From Cognatishimia sp. MH4019 (GTDB taxonomy: Bacteria > Pseudomonadota > Alphaproteobacteria > Rhodobacterales > Rhodobacteraceae): 54,854 nt of DNA. Of this stretch, positions 49,084 through 54,854 are shown piece after piece. Position numbers and translations under genes: made by a program. How positions within the stretch are numbered: position 1 is the first letter of the stretch; the number at the start of each line of letters is the position of its first letter. The stretch covers positions 1 to 54,854 of the forward strand of contig NZ_JAHTBL010000013.1 in NCBI RefSeq assembly GCF_020177595.1, in the 5' to 3' direction. The notes below the pieces were generated by a model that saw only the letters and a program-made list of their open reading frames with translations, made no database searches and was not told the DNA's origin.

Positions 49084-49875
49084 TCAGAGCGTTTCGCGGA
49101 AGGCTTTGATGAGCGGTGCATAAAGCCGGGGGTGACTGATGGGGCCCATATGGCCAGTGCCATTAACCAGAACGCTTTGGGCGTTGGGCAGGCGCCGGGA
49201 TAGCGCATCGTTGATCGTAGCCGTCACTGGCGCGGATTGATCCGCCGCGATCAAAAGCGTCGGGATATCAAGAGCTTCAAGGCGGCCAGGTGCCAATTGG
49301 CCTGCGTTGTCATCTTCGATCGCAGGGGCGCCTGCAGGGATCAGGTGAATGCGGTCGGTGATATAGCGGCGTTGCGCGTCTGGAAGGCTCTCCCATGGCG
49401 CACCCGTTCCCCAGATATCGGTGAAAAGGCGTGCTGCGTTTTCCGGGTCGCCTGCCTCTATCGCTTTGATGAAAGGGGCGAACGCCGCGTGATGGGCCTC
49501 GTATGCCGGCGTGCCACGGGCAGCCGCGAAAAAGACGGGCTCAATCAAGGTCAACGACCGGACGCGGTCGGGATGATCAAGCGCCAGCCGCAACGCAACC
49601 GTTGCCCCGAAGGAATGCGCAACCACATGGAGCGGTGTGTCGCAGAAACTGCGCGCTATTTCAGCCGTTTGACTTTGATAATCGCTCTGCCCGTCCCAAT
49701 CAGCGCTGCGGCCATGGCCTGGCATGTCGAAGGCAATGCCCTGCAAACCACTTACAGCAATCAGCGGAGCCCACGCTCCTTGATGCGCAAGCGAGCAGTG
49801 GATGAAAAGCGTATCGGGATCCGCACCAAAGGTCTTTGAATAGACCGACAGCCCCGCACGGCTATGAACCGGCAA
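49084..49875 (-). CDS. alpha/beta-fold hydrolase
   Basis: A 263-aa cytoplasmic hydrolase with the nucleophile elbow VAHSFGA (Ser88), FDMPGHGRS (the strand-3 motif, about 49-57) and an acidic/His part near the C-terminus (GTGHMGP). The substrate is unknown. It is 2 bp after the isomerase-like gene and is co-transcribed with it. Confidence 0.86.
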   Translation of the reverse strand: MPVHSRAGLSVYSKTFGADPDTLFIHCSLAHQGAWAPLIAVSGLQGIAFDMPGHGRSADWDGQSDYQSQTAEIARSFCDTPLHVVAHSFGATVALRLALDHPDRVRSLTLIEPVFFAAARGTPAYEAHHAAFAPFIKAIEAGDPENAARLFTDIWGTGAPWESLPDAQRRYITDRIHLIPAGAPAIEDDNAGQLAPGRLEALDIPTLLIAADQSAPVTATINDALSRRLPNAQSVLVNGTGHMGPISHPRLYAPLIKAFRETL

Positions 49876-49877
49876 AT

Positions 49878-50477
49878 CTAGAGCTTGCCAGCCAGATGCG
49901 CGTCCAGATCGTCAATCCGGTCTTGCCCCCAGAACCTCTGATCGGCGTCGGTGATATAGAACGGCGCACCAAAGGCACCGGCGGCGACCGCGTCTTCCAG
50001 ATTGCGGGCGTAGGTTTCAGCACCTTGTAGCAAACCGCTATCGGCAAGAGACGGATCAAAGCCCGCCGCACTCAGGCAATCTTTGATGACATCGTCCTGC
50101 GCGATGTCTTTTTCACCCGCCCAGCACGCCGACGTCAGACCATGCACCAGTTGGCCAAGATCACCGCCACCGGCGTCTTGCGCGGCAATAATCGCATAGG
50201 CCGAGGGGGCCATGTTCGTGGGCCAATGGGCGGGCTTGATGTTCAGCGCGAGGCCCAGTTTCTTGGCCTGCCGCGTCATCTCTTGCAGACGCCATTCCTG
50301 ACGATTGGGGTGGCGATCTTTTGGAGGTGTTCCGCCCGTTCGCGCGAAAAGCCCCATGATATCGAGCGGCTTATAGGTGATCGTCGCGCCATGTTTGGCC
50401 GCAACCTCCTCCAACCGGGTGCCTGCGAGGTAGGTGTAGGGCGAAATTGTTGCGAAATAGTAGTCGATATGGGCCAT
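49878..50477 (-). CDS. 2-hydroxychromene-2-carboxylate isomerase/DsbA-like (GST kappa) family protein
   Basis: A 199-aa thioredoxin-fold protein. It begins [16 protein letters not shown], with the family's Ser/Tyr near the first strand and no CXXC, as in HCCA isomerases. It ends [17 protein letters not shown]. Such enzymes isomerise aromatic catabolites with glutathione; the actual substrate is unknown. It is the first gene of a two-gene unit with the hydrolase. Confidence 0.85.
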   Translation of the reverse strand: MAHIDYYFATISPYTYLAGTRLEEVAAKHGATITYKPLDIMGLFARTGGTPPKDRHPNRQEWRLQEMTRQAKKLGLALNIKPAHWPTNMAPSAYAIIAAQDAGGGDLGQLVHGLTSACWAGEKDIAQDDVIKDCLSAAGFDPSLADSGLLQGAETYARNLEDAVAAGAFGAPFYITDADQRFWGQDRIDDLDAHLAGKL

Positions 50478-50584
50478 TTGTGCCTCCCGCGCGTGGCAAA
50501 TCTTTGCGGCAGCCTAGACCCATGGTAGGGGGTGTCAACGTCACGATTCTGTCACAGACCGAAAGCCCCGGGGGACCCTTCCAT

Positions 50585-51598
50585 ATGCCTAGTATCGTTG
50601 AGCCGAAACTGATTTCCGGCAACGCCAACCGTCCCCTGTCAGAGGCTGTGGCCCGCCGAATGTCGATGCATCGGGGTGTGAATGTCGAGCTGGTCGAGGC
50701 GCGGGTCGAGCGGTTCAACGATCAGGAAATCTTTGTCGAAGTGTTCGAGAATGTGCGCGGCGAGGATATGTTCATTATCCAGCCAACGTCGAACCCGGCA
50801 AACGATAACCTTATGGAATTGTTGATTATGTCGGATGCGCTTAAGCGCTCATCTGCCGCGCGGATCACGGCCGTGATCCCCTATTTCGGCTATGCCCGTC
50901 AGGACCGCCGCACCAAGGCCCGCACGCCGATTTCGGCCAAGCTGGTGGCCAACATGATTGTCGAGGCAGGCATTGAACGCGTGCTGACGATGGATCTGCA
51001 CGCCGCGCAAATCCAGGGCTTTTTCGATATTCCGGTGGATAACCTCTATGCCGCGCCGATCTTTGCGCTGGATATCAAATCGGCCTTCGGGTCGATGGAG
51101 GATGTCATGGTGATCTCGCCCGATGTGGGCGGTGTGGCGCGCGCGCGCGAATTGGCGCAACGCATCGGCGCGCCGCTGGCCATTGTTGATAAACGTCGCG
51201 AGAAAGCAGGCGAAGTGGCGGAGATGACTGTGATCGGCGACGTGACCGGCAAGCGCTGCATCATCGTGGACGACATGTGCGACACGGCTGGCACGCTATG
51301 CAAAGCGGCCGAAGTTCTGGTCGGTGCCGGGGCCACCGAAGTGCACAGCTATATCACGCACGGTGTGATGTCCGGCCCGGCCGTCGAGCGGGTGAGCAAA
51401 TCGGTCATGAAATCTCTGGTGATCACGGATTCGATTCAGCCGACCGAGGCAGTCAAAGGCTGCAAGAACATCCGCATCGTGCCGACCGCGCCGATGTTCG
51501 CGCAAGCGATCCTAAACATCTGGAACGGCACCAGCGTGTCGTCGCTTTTCGAGACCAATACGCTGGGACCGATCTACGAAGGTCTTTACAAAGGTTAA
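50585..51598 (+). CDS. prs: ribose-phosphate pyrophosphokinase (PRPP synthase)
   Basis: A 337-aa class I PRPP synthase with the [11 protein letters not shown] signature (about 140-150) and the PRPP-binding loop [12 protein letters not shown] (about 223-234). ATG at 50585 with a GGGGGA ribosome binding site. The 3' end shares 4 bp with the convergent operon. Typical length. Confidence 0.96.
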   Translation: MPSIVEPKLISGNANRPLSEAVARRMSMHRGVNVELVEARVERFNDQEIFVEVFENVRGEDMFIIQPTSNPANDNLMELLIMSDALKRSSAARITAVIPYFGYARQDRRTKARTPISAKLVANMIVEAGIERVLTMDLHAAQIQGFFDIPVDNLYAAPIFALDIKSAFGSMEDVMVISPDVGGVARARELAQRIGAPLAIVDKRREKAGEVAEMTVIGDVTGKRCIIVDDMCDTAGTLCKAAEVLVGAGATEVHSYITHGVMSGPAVERVSKSVMKSLVITDSIQPTEAVKGCKNIRIVPTAPMFAQAILNIWNGTSVSSLFETNTLGPIYEGLYKG

Positions 51599-52071
51599 TC
51601 GTTGTCGGTCAGGCCAGCGCCTGCACCCTTCTCGCGAGAGGCCTCGGTTGCGGGGACGTAAGTGCGCGCGGCGAATGTTTGGAGCTGACCCCAAAGCGCA
51701 CCATCCACCATTTTGCGACGCGGGATTGGCTTAGCGATTTGTGCGGCGTCTTTCGCCACGACCTGCGCCCCTTTGAGGATTACAATCCGCTGCACACGAA
51801 ACCCCGCTGAGGCGACAAGCGCGCGGGCGGCGCGACTGTCGGCAATCTCGGATTGCCCCTCGCAAAGCGCGGTATCGATGGCTTCAATCACCGCTGTGAC
51901 ATGCCCGCTTTCCATCTCGCGGAGCAGCTGGGCCAATGTCTCGTTCAGCTCGTCGGATGCAAGAATGAAAGGTGCCGCGGCGGCGATGTCCTCGGCAACG
52001 CCCAAGGGCAACCCCAGCCCGCGCCCTGCTTTGAGAAGACTTGCCTGAAGCTCGGCCACAGACGGGATCAT
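51595..52071 (-). CDS. DUF3726-like protein
   Basis: A 158-aa protein starting [20 protein letters not shown], a pattern like DUF3726. The rest is helical/beta mixed with [14 protein letters not shown] and no catalytic motif I recognise. Its ATG overlaps the preceding 549-aa gene stop by ATGA. The assignment to DUF3726 is tentative. Confidence 0.55.
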   Translation of the reverse strand: MIPSVAELQASLLKAGRGLGLPLGVAEDIAAAAPFILASDELNETLAQLLREMESGHVTAVIEAIDTALCEGQSEIADSRAARALVASAGFRVQRIVILKGAQVVAKDAAQIAKPIPRRKMVDGALWGQLQTFAARTYVPATEASREKGAGAGLTDND

Positions 52072-53717
52072 GAGGGCAAACTCGCCAGCCACCAATCATC
52101 CGGAGCATCCAACTCATCCGCAAGCGGGGCGCCCTGCACAAGGGCAATTCGCGTCCAAAGCGTTGATTTCGGATCGAATTTCGTGGCCCCAAAGAAAGCA
52201 AGTTTGCAGCGGAGCATATCAATCGGATGTGTTGTCTTTGAAATCAGGTTCTCGCGAATCTCGGCATATGGGTGAGTCTTGAGCGTTTGGACCCGGCGCA
52301 ACGCGCAGCGATGTTCGGGATGCGCACGCAAGAACTGGCCCACATTACCATCGGCGTCTGCAAGGTCGTGTGCCATCGCCTGCACCTGTCGCGCAATATC
52401 CAACGGGCTTTCAAGATCGGCCCCGTCTTCGCTGTGACGATCACCCAGACGCGGCTCAAGTTTCTCTTCCGAGACATACCAGAATTGGGCGGTCTCAGAA
52501 AGCGCGTCAAAGTCATAGTCCAGCATCCACGCGGCTTCTGCATCGAGCAGCGCACGCAAGTCAGCGGCAGACATCAACGGATCAAGCTGAGTGCCAAACG
52601 GGTCGGTCATACACTCGGTCAAGCCATCAATCAGATCGCCGAACGGCTCAAGCACCATTGCGACCAGAAGCTCTTGCGTGTCAATCGACAGCGCCTCTGA
52701 CCAACGGATCACCGCGTCTATCGGGCGTGCCGAGGTTAACAGCTCCGGCGTCAGATGGCCCGCAACTGTTAACCATTCGCCGCGCATGACCTCGATTCGC
52801 GCCTGATGCTCAGGGTCCGGCACTTGCCATTCCGCCAGATGGGACGCGACACGTTCAAGCAGCGTATAAAGCGCCATGATCTGCGCCTCGTCCAACGCCT
52901 CCACAGCGCGGACGCGGGCAAGCGCCGTCTCGCGCACCAGCATCCAGTTGTTCAGCAAAACCGGGTGGCTGACCAGGAACGGGGCCATGCCAAGACCGGT
53001 CGCATTGCCGATCCCAAGATGACGCTTGAGGTCGCGATCAATCTTTGCACCGCCCACATGTTCGGCCAGGTCATGGGTGAAGCCGCGGATCAGCCAGACG
53101 GTCAGCATTTCAGCCATGAAAGGGCCAGAAAGACCTGGACGATCCTCGATCAAGGCGCGGTCTGCAATGCCGAATTTGCCATTGCCATAAACAGCCGTCG
53201 TGCGCATCAGATAGCCGATCTTACGGATCATATCCGGGTCGGGCTGTCGCCCACCGCGCAGCCGTTCGACCACATGATTAAAAAGCCGCACAGATTTATT
53301 GGCGCGGCTCAACACCAGATCGCGTTCGGTGAAGCGCCCGGCCTCTTGCAGGGGCGCATTGGCGACAATACGGGCAATCTCCGCCGCGTCCGGCACGCCG
53401 TCATAAAGCACGTAAGCGGTATCCCAAGCCTCGGCAATCACCCGGTCCGAGCGTTGATCGGCGGGCAGATCGGTGGACACCGCAACCAGCGAATAGACAT
53501 GCCCGCCCAGCGAGACCGAATAGACCGCATGGCCGAAGCCATCGTCGGATATCTGCCAAACCGGTCGCGTTACCCGCGCGCCTTCCGCCCCCAGACGGCG
53601 CAAAAGCGTGCGCAGAAAGGAGAGCCGCGTGGGAAAGCTCGCCCCCATCCGCGCCAAGCGCATCACCTGCGCGGGCGGGCGCAGATCAAGCTGTGGGATA
53701 TCGGGCAAATCTCTCAT
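52068..53717 (-). CDS. conserved 549-aa protein, function unknown
   Basis: A 549-aa cytoplasmic protein without signal peptide or membrane segments. It starts MRDLPDIPQLDLRPPAQVMRL, has a TRPVWQISDDGFGHAVYSVS region near residue 50, and is mostly helical after about 150. I recognise no motif. Its ATGA overlap with the M19 dipeptidase gene and with the DUF3726-like gene points to a coupled operon. In Pseudomonas and relatives, M19 dipeptidase genes sit with dimethylglycine-type catabolism genes, so a role near one-carbon or betaine metabolism is possible but speculative. Confidence 0.7.
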   Translation of the reverse strand: MRDLPDIPQLDLRPPAQVMRLARMGASFPTRLSFLRTLLRRLGAEGARVTRPVWQISDDGFGHAVYSVSLGGHVYSLVAVSTDLPADQRSDRVIAEAWDTAYVLYDGVPDAAEIARIVANAPLQEAGRFTERDLVLSRANKSVRLFNHVVERLRGGRQPDPDMIRKIGYLMRTTAVYGNGKFGIADRALIEDRPGLSGPFMAEMLTVWLIRGFTHDLAEHVGGAKIDRDLKRHLGIGNATGLGMAPFLVSHPVLLNNWMLVRETALARVRAVEALDEAQIMALYTLLERVASHLAEWQVPDPEHQARIEVMRGEWLTVAGHLTPELLTSARPIDAVIRWSEALSIDTQELLVAMVLEPFGDLIDGLTECMTDPFGTQLDPLMSAADLRALLDAEAAWMLDYDFDALSETAQFWYVSEEKLEPRLGDRHSEDGADLESPLDIARQVQAMAHDLADADGNVGQFLRAHPEHRCALRRVQTLKTHPYAEIRENLISKTTHPIDMLRCKLAFFGATKFDPKSTLWTRIALVQGAPLADELDAPDDWWLASLPS

Positions 53718-54694
53718 GCGGGGCCAAAACTTTCCTCATAGAAGCGAAGCCAGTTCCCCCCCATGATACCGTCTGCCTCCGGCTCTGAGAAGCCCACGCG
53801 GTGCAGACCGTCGCGGATATTGCCGAAATCGCGATTATCTTTGAACCAATCAGGCATCGGCGGGAACCCGGCATTATCGGCAGAGCCTTCGCCATAATCT
53901 ATCTCTTTGCTCCACCGGCCGACGCGCATCCACTCGACGACGCTGTCGGGCTGGTCCTGACAAAGGTCGGTGCCAATCCCCAGATGCCGCGCCCCATACC
54001 GCGAGGCCGCCTCTGCGATCATGGTGCAAAAATCTTCCAGCGTGCAGGACCCGCCCCCTTTCAGATGATGGGGGTAGACCGAAAATCCCAGCATTCCGCC
54101 CCGGCCTGTCAGTGCTCGCAACACCTCATCGGATTTGTTGCGCCGCGCGGCATGCCACCACGCAGGATTTGCATGCGTGATCGCAATGGGTCGGCTGGAG
54201 TGATCAATCGCCTCAAGGGTCGAACGGTCCGCCGAATGGCTCATATCAACGACCAGCCCGACGCGGTTCATTTCGGACACGGCTTGCTTGCCGAACCGTG
54301 TCAGACCGGTGTCATCGTCTTCATAACAGCCCGTCGCGAGCAGCGATTGGTTGTTATAGGTCAACTGCATAAAGCGCACGCCCAGCTGATGGCAAATCTC
54401 GATCAGGCCGATATCGTCCTCAATCGGGCTGGGGTTCTGAAATCCGAAAAAGATCGCAGTGCGGTCCGTTTCTTGCGCTTTGCGCACATCCGCGGCGGTG
54501 GTGCCCTTGAAGATAAGGTCGGGGAAACGTTCAAACCAGCGGTTCCACGCCTCAAGCTGCAGCACCATTTCGCGGAAGCTCTCGTGATAGGCGATGGTGA
54601 CATGGACAGCGTCAACACCACCTGCCCGCATCTGACGAAAAATCGTCTCGGACCAGTTGGCGTATTGCAGATTATCAATCAAAGGCGCGCGCAT
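53714..54694 (-). CDS. membrane dipeptidase (peptidase M19) family, atypical N-terminus
   Basis: A 326-aa (beta/alpha)8 metallohydrolase of the M19 family. Later zinc-ligand motifs are clear: VDMSHSADRST (His about 160) and AITHANPAWWH (His about 180). The usual N-terminal HxD pair (as in DGHND) is missing: the protein starts RAPLIDNLQYANWSE. It may be a subfamily with a changed metal site and non-peptide substrate, as suspected for the PA5396 type of Pseudomonas. The ATG at 54694 is preferred because the conserved region begins there. It leads a coupled three-gene operon whose upstream is cut by an IS-like terminus 33 bp away. Confidence 0.82.
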   Translation of the reverse strand: MRAPLIDNLQYANWSETIFRQMRAGGVDAVHVTIAYHESFREMVLQLEAWNRWFERFPDLIFKGTTAADVRKAQETDRTAIFFGFQNPSPIEDDIGLIEICHQLGVRFMQLTYNNQSLLATGCYEDDDTGLTRFGKQAVSEMNRVGLVVDMSHSADRSTLEAIDHSSRPIAITHANPAWWHAARRNKSDEVLRALTGRGGMLGFSVYPHHLKGGGSCTLEDFCTMIAEAASRYGARHLGIGTDLCQDQPDSVVEWMRVGRWSKEIDYGEGSADNAGFPPMPDWFKDNRDFGNIRDGLHRVGFSEPEADGIMGGNWLRFYEESFGPA

Positions 54695-54728
54695 GGGCGA
54701 ACATTGGCCGCATAGGGCGCTCAATTCC

Positions 54729-54854
54729 AGCCGATTTTGTTGAAAAACTCTTCTTTTCTGACGCTTTGGTTTGCGTCATCGCGTTAATTTACTGGGATGT
54801 CCGAAGTAGGACCGCGCTCTTACTCAAAGGCTGGGTCCATCGGCTTGAGCTTTG
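54729..54854 (+). mobile_element. terminal part of a second IS-like element
   Basis: From about 54730 the sequence begins GCCGATTTTGTTGAAAAACT, matching the left IS terminus (one core mismatch) but facing the other way. The next ~105 bp, to the window end, hold no transposase start I can support and differ from the left element's leader, so it may be the other end of the same IS family or a relative. Confidence 0.6.

Noticed and set aside
52806-53741. Plus-strand frame of 311 codons opposite the 549-aa gene
   Set aside because: The minus-strand gene has ATGA couplings on both sides; the plus frame is His/Arg-rich and unsupported.

Overview
The window is ordinary chromosomal DNA of an alphaproteobacterium, most likely a marine Rhodobacteraceae member (Roseobacter group) able to make bacteriochlorophyll. 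The evidence is its high GC and dense packing, family-typical neighbourhoods (ubiK/lgt/midA-like/pgeF, Lrp/trxB, Hsp20/DUF1150, ybjN-proC-csaA), a fused ATP sulfurylase/APS kinase, and a bchE-bchJ pair. All taxonomic and functional calls come from reading the sequence; no database search was run.

Layout. 1-417: end of an IS with the N-terminal part of a DDE transposase, cut by the window edge. 0.5-9.5 kb: DUF1801, ubiK, lgt-midA-like-pgeF operon, two SDR enzymes, a Hint-domain protein, and an Lrp regulator divergent from trxB. 9.5-14 kb: sulfate activation, Hsp20/DUF1150, purEK. 14-24 kb: hydrolases, a class II HDAC-like enzyme, methylmalonyl-CoA epimerase, a response regulator, a pilin-like peptide and the DUF1800-DUF1501 pair. 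24-31 kb: aspS, cfa and bchE-bchJ, whose upstream region carries PpsR- and FnrL-type sites. 31-38 kb: carB, an orphan BrnA-like ribbon-helix-helix protein divergent from a FabH-like synthase, a phage-like HTH protein, a structured non-coding region and tdk. 38-49 kb: ybjN-proC-csaA-hydroxyacid dehydrogenase, groESL with CIRCE, ppaC, ribF and others. 49-54.7 kb: hydrolase, isomerase, prs, and a translationally coupled M19 dipeptidase/unknown 549-aa protein/DUF3726-like operon that ends against a second IS-like terminus.

Most striking signals. (1) A phased array of CCATAC hexamers, four exactly 11 bp apart and a fifth exactly 33 bp further on, lies between the BrnA-like gene and the FabH-like gene; it looks like an operator for a ribbon-helix-helix protein. 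(2) A 150-nt two-stem element upstream of tdk has the architecture of 6S RNA. (3) A compact oxygen/light control region precedes an isolated bchEJ pair. (4) The M19 operon has an atypical N-terminus in its dipeptidase and no recognisable family for its central gene.
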